In this document: piece by piece, positions 27,584 to 35,817 of the stretch
How positions within the stretch are numbered: the stretch's first letter is position 1
Layout: each line of letters begins with the position of its first letter
Source: CAIVAT01 sp037137455
GTDB lineage: Bacteria; Bacteroidota; Bacteroidia; Bacteroidales; FEN-979
NCBI GenBank assembly: GCA_037137455.1
Contig: JBAXKG010000004.1
Location: forward strand, 1 to 64,000
DNA length: 64,000 bases
Direction of reading: 5' to 3'
The notes under the pieces: model-generated
The model's database searches: none
The model's input: only the letters and a program-made list of their open reading frames with translations
Told to the model about the DNA's origin: nothing
Position numbers and translations under genes: made by a program

Positions 27584-28348
27584 CTAAGTTCTGAGGTAGG
27601 ACGCCCCATTCATGTCAAGGATACAGCCGGTCATATATTCTGTTCCTTCAGAAGCAAGCATCAGGATGGCCCTGGCAATTTCTTCAGGTCGGGCTACCCT
27701 GTTCATCGGGGTTTGACATTCTATTTCCTTTCTTTTGTCACCAACCAAAAAGGCCGATGCCATGTCGGTTTCGACAAACCCCGGAGCAATCGTACAAATA
27801 TAAATTTTATGTTTCGCCAAGTCTTTTGCCATACTTTGTCCAAGGGAATTCAATCCGGCTTTACTGGCTCCATAGGCCCAGGCGTTGGGTTCACCACGAA
27901 AGGCCCCGCGGGAAGATACATTGACAATCCTTCCTCCACCGGTTTTCATCATTTCACGTGCGACCAGATTTGATAAAAATGCAGGTCCGTTCAGATTAAC
28001 ATTAATTGTTTGTTCCCAATAGCTAATAAAATCATCGATGGGAATCCCGGTCATGTCCTGTTCTTCAAATATGCCGGCATTATTAACCAGAATATCGATT
28101 CTGCCATAGAGCCGGACTATGTCATTTACCAACTGACTCAGCTCTGACCTGATTGCCATATCTGCTTTGACAACCATATGACCCGTGCCGTTTAATGATG
28201 ACAGGACACTTTTCGCAGCAGAATGATTCCCACGGTAATGCACAATGACGTTAGCGCCCGAATCGGCAAATAATTGAGCTGCTGCTTTCCCAATTCCCCG
28301 TGAAGCGCCGGTTACAAGTACAATTTTTTGGTGAAACTGTAATTCCAT
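27584..28348 (-). CDS. SDR family NAD(P)-dependent oxidoreductase
   Basis: A 254-residue classical short-chain dehydrogenase, FabG-like. The cofactor loop is TGASRGIG (about residues 14-21), NNAG is at about 89-92, and the catalytic Ser-Tyr-Lys are in VSSRGAF (about 145) and YGASKAG (Tyr about 159, Lys about 163). The end EYMTGCILDMNGASYL is typical. Substrate unknown; FabG is one possibility, but the gene is away from fatty acid synthesis genes. It follows thrH by 42 bases on the same strand. Confidence 0.9.
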   Translation of the reverse strand: MELQFHQKIVLVTGASRGIGKAAAQLFADSGANVIVHYRGNHSAAKSVLSSLNGTGHMVVKADMAIRSELSQLVNDIVRLYGRIDILVNNAGIFEEQDMTGIPIDDFISYWEQTINVNLNGPAFLSNLVAREMMKTGGGRIVNVSSRGAFRGEPNAWAYGASKAGLNSLGQSMAKDLAKHKIYICTIAPGFVETDMASAFLVGDKRKEIECQTPMNRVARPEEIARAILMLASEGTEYMTGCILDMNGASYLRT

Positions 28349-28390
28349 AAGGTTGTTGATTTTCGGAATTTAGGCTTTGAAAGCCAAATG

Positions 28391-28990
28391 TCAGAAGTAT
28401 CCGGATAAGATTATTTTTAGTTCTTCATAATCAACGACAACTGGGAATTCAGGATAATCATTTATCACATTATCAGGCGGGCGAAACAGAATGCCCACAT
28501 CGGCCTGCTTAAGCATGCTGATGTCATTATATGAATCTCCCATGGCAATCACCTGGTATTTCAGCGATTGCAAAGCCTCCACTGTTTTTCGTTTCGGGTC
28601 TGGTTGACGAAGTTTGTAATCGATTATCCTGTTTGATTCATCCATGATCAATGAATGACAAAACAGGGTAGGCCGACCCAATTGTTTCATCAGAGGGTCG
28701 GCAAACTGAATGAATGTATCAGACACGACAATCAGTTGTGTGCGTTCCTTAACCCAATCAATGAAATTGTTGGCTCCCGGAAGTGGACTGATTTGCTCAA
28801 TAACATGCTGAATATCATGTAATTTCAATCCATGTTGATCAAGGATCTTCATACGTTGTCGCATCAGCAGATTATAATCTGGTTCATCGCGGGTAGTTCG
28901 CCGGAGTTCATTAATCCCGGTTTTGTCGGCGACATTAATCCATACTTCAGGAACAAATACACCTTCGAGGTCGGAGCAGATTATGTACAT
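28391..28990 (-). CDS. thrH: Phosphoserine phosphatase / homoserine phosphotransferase
   Basis: A 199-residue HAD-family enzyme of the ThrH type, which in Pseudomonas removes phosphate from phosphoserine and can pass it to homoserine. Diagnostic features are SDLEGVFVPEVW (residues about 5-16; nucleophile Asp, with Glu in place of the second Asp), SDTFIQFADPLMKQLGRPT (about 94-112), and GDSYNDISMLKQADVG (about 150-165). It lies between thrC and an SDR gene, so supplying phosphohomoserine to ThrC is a natural reading; no thrB is in the window. The ATG at 28990 is clear. Confidence 0.92.
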   Translation of the reverse strand: MYIICSDLEGVFVPEVWINVADKTGINELRRTTRDEPDYNLLMRQRMKILDQHGLKLHDIQHVIEQISPLPGANNFIDWVKERTQLIVVSDTFIQFADPLMKQLGRPTLFCHSLIMDESNRIIDYKLRQPDPKRKTVEALQSLKYQVIAMGDSYNDISMLKQADVGILFRPPDNVINDYPEFPVVVDYEELKIILSGYF

Positions 28991-28996
28991 ATGGGG

Positions 28997-29010
28997 TTTA
29001 CGATTTACGA
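28997..29010 (+). repeat. Short tandem repeat TTTACGA x2
   Basis: Two adjacent TTTACGA copies followed by diverged GATTT-rich units lie in the 84-base gap between thrC and thrH. No other feature is seen there. Confidence 0.5.
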
Positions 29011-29074
29011 TTTAGAAATGACGATTGACAAATTTCGATTTTTGATTTTGGAACTGTGATTATTGAAAAAGTAA

Positions 29075-30448
29075 TTATTTAAAATTGTTCAACAAATACT
29101 CCTTAAAGTCCTGGTAGCTATTTGGTAAATCAATGTAATGCTCAGGCTTCCCATCGAGGCCTTCCAGGCTTTTCGGCAATGGCGGGTCGATTCCAATCAA
29201 TTTTCTGATTTGTTCCGGGAATTTTGCCGGATGGGCGGTTTCAAGAGAAATACAAAGCTGGTCTTCTGTATTGTATTCGGGATTTTGCTTTAGAAACTCC
29301 ATCAATCCTGCCCAACCAACAGCTCCATGGGGTTCCAGCATCACTCCATAATTCTGATAGACTTCATGGATTGTCTGTTTAGTAAAATCATCGGAGATAC
29401 TGACTGAAAAGATATCATTTCTCATCTTCTCGATATCAGCTGACTTATGTATCATCCCCTTTTCATCCATTTTTCCGCCATAAAGTGCAACCAGCCTTGC
29501 AAGGTTGCTGGGATGCCCAACATTCATAGCGCTGGAGATGCAATTTCGTGAAGGCTCTATTTTATCATATTTCCCTGAATACAGGTACTTTGGGAATTCG
29601 TCATTTTCATTTGTCGCTATGATCATTTTCTTTACTGGTAGTCCCATCTTCAAGGCAATCAGCCCGCCCATCATATCGCCAAAATTACCTGATGGAACAG
29701 CAATGATGGCCTTTTCAGAATGATTTTCGCTTCTAAGCCTTGAAAAAGCATAGAAATAATAAACAACCTGGGGGACTAACCGGCCAATGTTAATTGAGTT
29801 TGCAGAGGAAAGATCCAGGTAATCGAGGTCGGGATCGGCAAAAGCCTGTTTAACAAGCGCCTGGCAGTCATCAAATTTGGCATCCAGAGCCAGTACGCTG
29901 ATGTTATTGCCCAGCGTTGTCATTTGTTTCCGCTGCCGTTCGGTCACCTCCAAACGTGGAAAAAGCACCACGACCTGAATGTTATCCAACCCATAAAAAG
30001 CATTGGCAACAGCGCTGCCAGTATCACCTGAAGTAGCGGTAAGGATAAGCAACTTTCTATTCTCTATTTTCAAGTAGTATTGCATCAACCGACCCATCAT
30101 CCGGGCAGCAAAATCCTTGAAAGAGGCAGTGGGTCCCTGGTCGAGGCGCATCAAATATTTGCGGTCGTATACTTTTTCAAGGGGAACAGGGTAATCATAT
30201 GCATTCCTGACGAGGGAAATAAGATCTCCATCATCGATTTCACCTATCATGAATCGGCGGATTATATCATAAGCGATTTCATAGTAGGGCATCCCGGAAT
30301 AATGGGAAATTTCATCCAGCGATATCTCAGGGATTGAATCCGGCAAATAAAGCCCTTTATCTGGCGCCTGTCCCTTCAGTAAGGCCTGACGAAAAGTTAC
30401 CCTCTCTGCAACCAGGTTTGTCGAGTAGTACAATAGAGATCTTTCCAT
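29075..30448 (-). CDS. thrC: Threonine synthase
   Basis: PLP enzyme that converts phosphohomoserine to threonine. The 457-residue length fits the longer bacterial/fungal type. The PLP Lys is in GPTASFKDFAARMMGRL (about residues 105-121), with TATSGDTGSAVA (about 141-152) and SANSINIGRLVPQ (about 218-230). The N-terminus (MERSLLYYSTNLVAERVTF) is normal. Its ATG shares one base with the stop of metY (TGATG), so the two are translationally coupled. Confidence 0.97.
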   Translation of the reverse strand: MERSLLYYSTNLVAERVTFRQALLKGQAPDKGLYLPDSIPEISLDEISHYSGMPYYEIAYDIIRRFMIGEIDDGDLISLVRNAYDYPVPLEKVYDRKYLMRLDQGPTASFKDFAARMMGRLMQYYLKIENRKLLILTATSGDTGSAVANAFYGLDNIQVVVLFPRLEVTERQRKQMTTLGNNISVLALDAKFDDCQALVKQAFADPDLDYLDLSSANSINIGRLVPQVVYYFYAFSRLRSENHSEKAIIAVPSGNFGDMMGGLIALKMGLPVKKMIIATNENDEFPKYLYSGKYDKIEPSRNCISSAMNVGHPSNLARLVALYGGKMDEKGMIHKSADIEKMRNDIFSVSISDDFTKQTIHEVYQNYGVMLEPHGAVGWAGLMEFLKQNPEYNTEDQLCISLETAHPAKFPEQIRKLIGIDPPLPKSLEGLDGKPEHYIDLPNSYQDFKEYLLNNFK

Positions 30449-31683
30449 CAGTAGGCCTGCGGATACTTTCCGGTCAAAAAATCTTCTTTCACCTTTACAT
30501 CGTTGTCGATTTTCTCAAAAGCCTGGGCGAGGTCGCTTAACAGGTCTTTTTCATCCTCGATTCCTATGGAGAATCGGATCATGGAAGGAGATATTCCGGC
30601 TTTACGCATCTCTTCTTCACCCATTGCTGAATGCGTTGTTGATGCAGGATGGGTAACGATCGACCTGCATGTTCCGAGATGAGTTGCATGGGTCAGGATC
30701 CGAAGGGAGTCAATAAACCTGGTGGCCTGTTCATAGTTGCCTTTCAATTCAAAAGACATAAGGGAACTGCATCCTTTCATTTGTGGCTTGATCATTTTAT
30801 GATATGGATTTGATTCAAGTCCGGGATAATTTACAAATGTCACCTTTGGATGTGATTCAAGGTAAGTCGCTACAGCCATCGCGTTGTGGCAGTGCCTTTC
30901 CATCCTCAGAGCCAGTGTTTCCAAACCAATCAGGCTGAGCCAGGCATTGAAGGGCGACATGGCCGGTCCGAGGTAGCGGATGCCTGCTTTCCGGATTCCT
31001 TCCACGAGTTCTTTTGATCCGCAGATAATTCCACCCAAACTAGTTCCATTGCCACAGACATATTTGGTCGTTGAGTGCACAACAATATCAGCGCCCAAAA
31101 GTATTGGTTGCTGAAGGGCGGGTGTAGTTATAGTGTTATCGACAACCAAAGGCAGGTTCATTGATTTTGCCAGTGCCGCAAGCGCAGGGATATCGGCAAT
31201 GAAGAGTGAAGGATTGCTTGGACTTTCCACAAACAAAAACTTCGTTTTTGGGGTGATTGCTGCAGCCCATGCATCAATAGATTCAGGGTTTGTGACCCAT
31301 TTAACATTTGCCCCCATCTTGGGCAAACCAACATTAAACAATCCAAAAGTACCGCCATAGACCCGGTTTGAGGAGACAACGTCATCTCCCGGATTCAGCA
31401 AATGGTGCGCTAATAAAAATATAGCCGACATTCCGGATGCCGCGGCAATAGCGCCTTCAGTGTTTTCAAGGGCTGCCATTCTGTTTTCAAAAACCTGTAC
31501 TGTGGGATTGTCCCAACGGCCATAGGTAAAACCGGGTTTCTCACCGGTGAAGATTGCAGCGGCCTCCTGGGCATCAAGATACGGATAGGCTACTGACTGA
31601 TAGATGGGTACAGACATAGAATCCGGAGAAAAATTCGTAATTCCGGCATGAATGGCTTTGGTGTTGAATCCGCGGTTTGGCAT
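30448..31683 (-). CDS. metY: O-acetylhomoserine sulfhydrylase-like PLP enzyme
   Basis: A 411-residue Cys/Met metabolism PLP enzyme, closest by eye to O-acetylhomoserine (thiol)-lyase or methionine gamma-lyase. TKAIHAGI opens the protein, YGRWDNPTVQVFE (about 52-64) holds the Tyr/Arg pair, and the PLP Lys is in VVHSTTKYVCGNG (about residue 208), followed by SLGGIICGS. The link with thrC and thrH favours the homocysteine-forming role (methionine branch from homoserine), but a gamma-lyase cannot be excluded. It has a rare strong Shine-Dalgarno and a promoter with a palindrome between, downstream of an Rrf2 regulator. Confidence 0.85.
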   Translation of the reverse strand: MPNRGFNTKAIHAGITNFSPDSMSVPIYQSVAYPYLDAQEAAAIFTGEKPGFTYGRWDNPTVQVFENRMAALENTEGAIAAASGMSAIFLLAHHLLNPGDDVVSSNRVYGGTFGLFNVGLPKMGANVKWVTNPESIDAWAAAITPKTKFLFVESPSNPSLFIADIPALAALAKSMNLPLVVDNTITTPALQQPILLGADIVVHSTTKYVCGNGTSLGGIICGSKELVEGIRKAGIRYLGPAMSPFNAWLSLIGLETLALRMERHCHNAMAVATYLESHPKVTFVNYPGLESNPYHKMIKPQMKGCSSLMSFELKGNYEQATRFIDSLRILTHATHLGTCRSIVTHPASTTHSAMGEEEMRKAGISPSMIRFSIGIEDEKDLLSDLAQAFEKIDNDVKVKEDFLTGKYPQAY

Positions 31684-31686
31684 TAT

Positions 31687-31696
31687 GACCTCCTTA
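31687..31696 (-). promoter_or_regulatory. Strong Shine-Dalgarno of metY
   Basis: Reads TAAGGAGGTC on the minus strand, followed by ATA and the ATG at 31683. This is close to a perfect anti-SD match, while genes around it lack any; Bacteroidota seldom use such sites. Confidence 0.75.
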
Positions 31697-31708
31697 ATTT
31701 TAGTTTAA

Positions 31709-31722
31709 TTACTGATTAGTAA
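31709..31722 (-). promoter_or_regulatory. Candidate operator in the metY leader
   Basis: TTACTGATTAGTAA is an inverted repeat (5-base arms, 4-base centre) between the likely transcription start and the Shine-Dalgarno of metY, where a repressor would act. The Rrf2 gene just upstream is the natural candidate to bind it; this is inference. Confidence 0.4.
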
Positions 31723-31736
31723 ACGAAGTTATATCG

Positions 31737-31767
31737 CAAATGTACAAGACATTTTCTGATTTCACAA
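31737..31767 (-). promoter_or_regulatory. Promoter of metY-thrC
   Basis: On the minus strand TTG (31765-31767), 20 bases, then TACATTTG (31737-31744), matching TTG-N19-21-TAnnTTTG. The box ends 53 bases before the metY ATG. Confidence 0.55.
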
Positions 31768-31813
31768 CGACATTTAACAATCAACTTCAGAAACAAAAAA
31801 AACAAGGATGGAT

Positions 31814-32224
31814 CTACGAAATCAAAACTTCAAGGGTAGTATTTTCTAACTTTTCAAAGGTACTATCCCTGATTTCTTTAAACACTTTCCTGATGTTACA
31901 GGCGGTCTCATCTTTACAGAATTCACAGGATTGATAGGCTTTCTCTGACACACAAGCAAGCAAAGCGATAGGGCCTTCAAAATGACGGACAATTTCTGCA
32001 AGATTAACATCTTTCGGATGCCGTAAAAGGAAATAGCCACCCGATTTGCCTAATTTGCTTCCCAGGATTCCCTTTTTTTTTAATTCCAGTAAAATGTTTT
32101 CGAGAAAACGTTGGGGGAGTTTTTCACTTTTTGCCAGTTCACTGATCAGCATAGCCCCTTTCCCGTATTCACGGGCAAGCTTGGTCAGTGCAAGCATCGC
32201 ATATCTTGTTTTTTGGGAGAGCAT
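31814..32224 (-). CDS. Rrf2 family transcriptional regulator
   Basis: A 136-residue winged-helix regulator. The N-terminus (MLSQKTRYAMLALTKLA) and the DNA-recognition region LPQRFLENILLELKKKGIL (about residues 36-54) are typical, as is SGGYFLLRHP (61-70). Four cysteines (C91, C100, C103, C109) sit in the loop where Fe-S or redox-sensing members carry their ligands. Relatives include IscR (Fe-S), NsrR (NO) and CymR (cysteine metabolism). Position between a Crp/Fnr gene (10 bases upstream) and metY suggests control of sulfur amino acid synthesis or Fe-S supply; it could also sense conditions for the NifS module at 33-37 kb. Confidence 0.92.
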   Translation of the reverse strand: MLSQKTRYAMLALTKLAREYGKGAMLISELAKSEKLPQRFLENILLELKKKGILGSKLGKSGGYFLLRHPKDVNLAEIVRHFEGPIALLACVSEKAYQSCEFCKDETACNIRKVFKEIRDSTFEKLENTTLEVLIS

Positions 32225-32234
32225 TTTGAAACAA

Positions 32235-32939
32235 TTAGCCGTTTTTGCTGATTTCCTTTAACTTATTTAAATCTTTGATGATAATTTTTCTTCCTTCAAA
32301 AGCAATCAGTCCCTCTTTGTTATAGGTAGATAAAACCGAGATAACATTTTCATGAGAACAGGCAGCAAATTCAGCAATCTCTTTTCGGGTCAAAGTAAAA
32401 TCATAATCCGAATTCCTGTAAACATTTTCCCAAAGGAAAATCAGGATATCCGCAATCCTGCCATGCACATGATTATGAGCAAGGCTGATAAAATTGAAAA
32501 TGGAGGACTGAAACATATCGGTTGAACGTTCAACCACAGATAATAAAAACTTTCCATGATTTTCAAGCACTCCGAGAACTTTCCGGCTGTCTAAAAAACA
32601 AATATCGCAATCCTCCACTGCTATAATTGAAAAAATATTTTTCTCCTTGAAAAATAAATTCGCCTGTCCGATCAGTTTAGGACCTGAAACTACAGTCATG
32701 ATATAACTCTTTTTTACATCCTTCTGATAGGTGAATTTTACAATCCCTTTGTGCAGATAACCAATGGTGGTTGAATTTGCGCCCTGCTTTAGAATCATCT
32801 CGCCTTTCTTAAAATGCAACTGATTTGCACTGCCGCAAATATCATTTCGCTCTGCTTCACTCAGATAAAAGCTGGTCAAATTATTTAATACGCAATTTTT
32901 GCAATTGAAAAGGGGGCCTTCTTCTCCAACTGTTTCCAT
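32235..32939 (-). CDS. Crp/Fnr family transcriptional regulator, FNR-like
   Basis: A 234-residue regulator with an N-terminal cyclic-nucleotide-binding-type domain (LHFKKGEMILKQGANSTTIGYL, split here, about residues 41-62) and a C-terminal helix-turn-helix (FTLTRKEIAEFAACSHENV, about 182-200). Cysteines 13, 16 and 35 near the N-terminus and C111/C114 resemble the pattern of oxygen-sensing FNR, where three N-terminal and one central Cys bind a 4Fe-4S cluster; spacing differs, so this is a suggestion. Divergent from the ABC-GTPase-NifS module, and likely its regulator. In one operon with the Rrf2 gene. Confidence 0.9.
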   Translation of the reverse strand: METVGEEGPLFNCKNCVLNNLTSFYLSEAERNDICGSANQLHFKKGEMILKQGANSTTIGYLHKGIVKFTYQKDVKKSYIMTVVSGPKLIGQANLFFKEKNIFSIIAVEDCDICFLDSRKVLGVLENHGKFLLSVVERSTDMFQSSIFNFISLAHNHVHGRIADILIFLWENVYRNSDYDFTLTRKEIAEFAACSHENVISVLSTYNKEGLIAFEGRKIIIKDLNKLKEISKNG

Positions 32940-32994
32940 AATTTTTAATATCCGGTTATAGAAAATTTAATATCTCAATATTCAATGTTTTGGA

Positions 32995-33034
32995 CAAATG
33001 TACACTAAAATGGTGGACATAGTGTATATTTTTG
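32995..33034. promoter_or_regulatory. Shared divergent control region with a 7-base inverted repeat
   Basis: Between the divergent starts at 32939 and 33053. A minus-strand -7 box TACATTTG (32995-33002) serves the Crp/Fnr gene and a plus-strand box TATTTTTG (33027-33034) serves the ABC gene. Between and overlapping the first lies TACACTA-N12-TAGTGTA (33001-33007 and 33020-33026), a perfect 7-base inverted repeat fit for a dimeric regulator acting on both. No -33 TTG is seen in either direction, as expected for activator-dependent promoters. Confidence 0.5.
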
Positions 33035-33052
33035 TAAAAAATTTCAAATACG

Positions 33053-33850
33053 ATGGATGTACAAAAAATTACCCTGTTTGGGGGCTATGGAAAAGATGGC
33101 AAAGCTGAGAAAGTGAGTGAATTCAGTATGGAAGTCGGCGACATTGTCAGCATTGTAGGGCCGACAGGCTGTGGAAAAACAACGCTTATCAATGACATCG
33201 AACTTTTTGCCAACCAAAACACCCCATCGGGAAGGCGGGTATCGATCAATGACGAGCCAGCACCCGAGGATTTCATTTTCGATCCTTCGCATCATCCGAT
33301 AGCGCTGATCTCGCAACACACGAATTTTCTGAGCGATCTGCCTGTTCAAGAATTTCTTACAATTCATGCAACTGTGAGAGGAGCAAAGGATATTGAATCG
33401 ATCATAACAGAGACGCTTGATTTTGCCAATGAACTTACAGGGGAGGCCATCATGCGAGACATTGGCATGACTGAATTGTCAGGAGGCCAAACCAGATCTT
33501 TGTTAATCGCTGATGCTGTGGTGATTGGCAACTCCCCTATCATATTACTGGACGAGATAGAAAATGCTGGCATCCATCGCTCCAAAGCGCTCGAATTACT
33601 TAAGAAGTACAAAAAAATCTTTGTCTTTGTCACCCATGATCCATGCATAGCTCTGATGTCTGACTTCAGGATTGTCATGAAAAACGGGGCAATGCAGCAA
33701 TTGATCTATACCCGGCCGGAAGAAAAAAATGTAGTTGCAAAAATGAAGCAGATCGATGACATGATGCTTGATTTCAGGCAGATTATCAGATCGGGAGATG
33801 AACTTTCAGAATCAGTTTTCAATGAGAATTTCAAAGTATTAACCTTCTAA
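33053..33850 (+). CDS. Soluble ABC-type ATPase of a putative metallocofactor module
   Basis: A 265-residue ATPase with a complete ABC cassette: Walker A GPTGCGKTT (36-44), Q-loop Gln88, signature LSGGQ (142-146), Walker B IILLDE (163-168) and switch His195. After Walker B it reads DEIENAGIHR rather than the transporter-like DEPTSALD, and no permease gene lies nearby, so it may work in the cytoplasm like SufC or an enzyme-activating ATPase rather than in transport. The next gene, a metal-type GTPase, follows at 9 bases. First gene of the module opposite the FNR-like regulator. The partner and substrate are unknown. Confidence 0.85.
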   Translation: MDVQKITLFGGYGKDGKAEKVSEFSMEVGDIVSIVGPTGCGKTTLINDIELFANQNTPSGRRVSINDEPAPEDFIFDPSHHPIALISQHTNFLSDLPVQEFLTIHATVRGAKDIESIITETLDFANELTGEAIMRDIGMTELSGGQTRSLLIADAVVIGNSPIILLDEIENAGIHRSKALELLKKYKKIFVFVTHDPCIALMSDFRIVMKNGAMQQLIYTRPEEKNVVAKMKQIDDMMLDFRQIIRSGDELSESVFNENFKVLTF

Positions 33851-33859
33851 CCTACCTGT

Positions 33860-34561
33860 ATGAAGCTAGTAATTTTTGCCGGACCTCCAACATGCGGAAA
33901 AACCACTGTTATCCGGCAGATACTGAAACGCATGGCCGCAAAGCTGATTAAAACTGCCTATCTTAAAATTGATGTTCTCTATGCCGATGATGACGCGATT
34001 ATTGAAAAAGAATTTGGTATACCGGTAAAAAAAATCTATTCGGGAGAGTTGTGTCCCGACCACTGCAATGTAGTGGTGCTGGATGAGGCCGTTGAATGGG
34101 CGGAGAGGTCGGGGGCAAGTTATCTGTTTGTCGAAACAGCCGGACTTTGTCTGCGCTGCTCTCCTTATGTTGAAAATTCACTGGGCATTGTTGTCCTTGA
34201 AGCAACCAGCGGGATGAACCTTCCTCGGAAGATCGGTCCTATGCTCACATTAGCAGACATCAGTGTAATTACCAAAATCGATCTGATTTCCCAGGCTGAA
34301 CGGGAAGTGTTCAGGTACCGTGTGCTCGAATCGGCGAAGAAGATTACAGTTGTTGAAAGCAATGCTTTGTATGGTATTGGTATTGACCCCATTGTAAAAC
34401 ATATCCTCAAGACCCCGGATGTGGAATTTCCGATGTTTCTCAGAGGAAATCCTCCAGTTGGGACATGCACCATCTGTGTTGGAAAAAAAGAGATCGGAGC
34501 CAAGAATCACTTCGGTGTTTTACGGACACTTGATCAGGAACTGTTTTATGTTGGGGAGTAA
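33860..34561 (+). CDS. HypB/CobW-like P-loop GTPase with three cysteine pairs
   Basis: A 233-residue GTPase of the CobW/HypB/UreG class, known for loading metals into enzymes. Walker A is GPPTCGKTT (8-16), the base-specificity loop TKID is at 138-141, and VETAGLCLRC (91-100) lies where HypB has its metal-bearing loop. Cysteine pairs: C65/C69 (CPDHC), C97/C100 and C203/C206 (CTIC), enough to hold metals or Fe-S clusters. It is not HypB itself: no His-rich tail and no hyp genes nearby. It follows the ABC ATPase by 9 bases and precedes NifS. Proposed job: GTP-gated metal or cluster delivery to an unknown target. Confidence 0.82.
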   Translation: MKLVIFAGPPTCGKTTVIRQILKRMAAKLIKTAYLKIDVLYADDDAIIEKEFGIPVKKIYSGELCPDHCNVVVLDEAVEWAERSGASYLFVETAGLCLRCSPYVENSLGIVVLEATSGMNLPRKIGPMLTLADISVITKIDLISQAEREVFRYRVLESAKKITVVESNALYGIGIDPIVKHILKTPDVEFPMFLRGNPPVGTCTICVGKKEIGAKNHFGVLRTLDQELFYVGE

Positions 34562-34627
34562 CCTGAATACGCTAAAAAACATTGCTGTTTAATAATTAGT
34601 TTTTCCCTTATAACGAATACGAACAAT

Positions 34628-35815
34628 ATGCCGAGAAACAGAATCTATCTGGATAACGCAGCAACAACACGGGTGGACGAAAGGGTAGTGCAATCCATGT
34701 TGCCATATTTTTCCCAAACTTATGGCAATGCTTCAAGCTTGCACCATTTTGGCACTTATGCCAAGGAGGTTCTTGAAAATTCGAGGCTATCCATAGCACA
34801 GAGCATAAATGCAGAGCCAAATGAGTTGTATTTCACCTCCAGCGGCACGGAATCGAATAACTGGGCCTTGAAAAGTATTGCAAGGTCAAACCGGCACAAG
34901 GGGCGACATATCATTGTATCGGCCATTGAGCATGACTGCGTGCTGAATACCTGTAACTGGCTGGCAGAGGAGGGATTTTTTATTACCTATCTACCGGTAA
35001 ATTCCGATGGCATCGCTGACATCGAAACATTGAAGGCGGTCATTAATCCAAAGACAATTCTTGTTTCGGTCATGCACGCTAACAATGAGATCGGGACGAT
35101 TGAACCCATCGAGGAGATCGGCCGGATATGTAAGGAGCGCCAGGTTTATTTTCATACTGACGCATGCCAGTCATTTGGAAAAATCCCGGTTGATGTAAAC
35201 CGGGCCAATGTCGATTTGCTCACAATTAATTCCCATAAAATTTATGGGCCGAAAGGCATCGGCGCCCTTTATGTAAGGAAGGGAGTCAACCTGGTTCCCT
35301 TGTTGCATGGCGGCGGACAAGAGGCGGGACTCCGCTCGTCAACTGAAAACCTTCCTGCCATCGTGGGTTTTGCAAAAGCAGCAGAGTTATGCATGGATGA
35401 AATGAAAAATGAAGCAGCCCGGTTATCCAATCTGAGAGATAAACTGACCTGGCATTTATTGTCCGAATATGGGTCTTCATATATCAATGGATCCACCGAC
35501 CAGCGCTTACCAGGTCATCTGAGTTTCAGTTTTCATGGCCTTGAAGGTGAAACCATCAGGTTGCTCCTTCTCCTCGATGAAATGGGTATTGCTGTTTCAG
35601 CAGGATCAGCATGTTCCTCAAATGACAAATCGCATAGTGCATCACATGTCCTTCAGGCAATCGGTCTCAATCCGTTCGAGGCCAGGGGTGCCATCAGGGT
35701 GAGTATGGGACGCTTTACAACTGAAAACGATATTGATATTTTTATAAATTCCCTTGGCATGGGCCTTAAGAATCTGACTTCGATTTTCTCAGAATATTCC
35801 ATTATAAATCGTTAA
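34628..35815 (+). CDS. Cysteine desulfurase, NifS/IscS type
   Basis: A 395-residue PLP enzyme that takes sulfur from cysteine for Fe-S clusters. The start IYLDNAATTRVDERV, the PLP Lys in INSHKIYGPKG (about residue 204), and the catalytic Cys in SAGSACSS (about 329) on the short NifS-like loop are all present. It lies 66 bases after the GTPase and 2 bases before the DUF6356 gene. The absence of iscU/sufBCD next to it means it may serve the neighbouring Fe-S protein rather than general cluster assembly; this is inference. Confidence 0.95.
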   Translation: MPRNRIYLDNAATTRVDERVVQSMLPYFSQTYGNASSLHHFGTYAKEVLENSRLSIAQSINAEPNELYFTSSGTESNNWALKSIARSNRHKGRHIIVSAIEHDCVLNTCNWLAEEGFFITYLPVNSDGIADIETLKAVINPKTILVSVMHANNEIGTIEPIEEIGRICKERQVYFHTDACQSFGKIPVDVNRANVDLLTINSHKIYGPKGIGALYVRKGVNLVPLLHGGGQEAGLRSSTENLPAIVGFAKAAELCMDEMKNEAARLSNLRDKLTWHLLSEYGSSYINGSTDQRLPGHLSFSFHGLEGETIRLLLLLDEMGIAVSAGSACSSNDKSHSASHVLQAIGLNPFEARGAIRVSMGRFTTENDIDIFINSLGMGLKNLTSIFSEYSIINR

Positions 35816-35817
35816 TC

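Noticed and set aside
33053..33850. Transport role for the ABC ATPase
   Set aside because: No permease gene nearby and a non-transporter sequence after Walker B; treated as a soluble ATPase, though a distant permease cannot be excluded.
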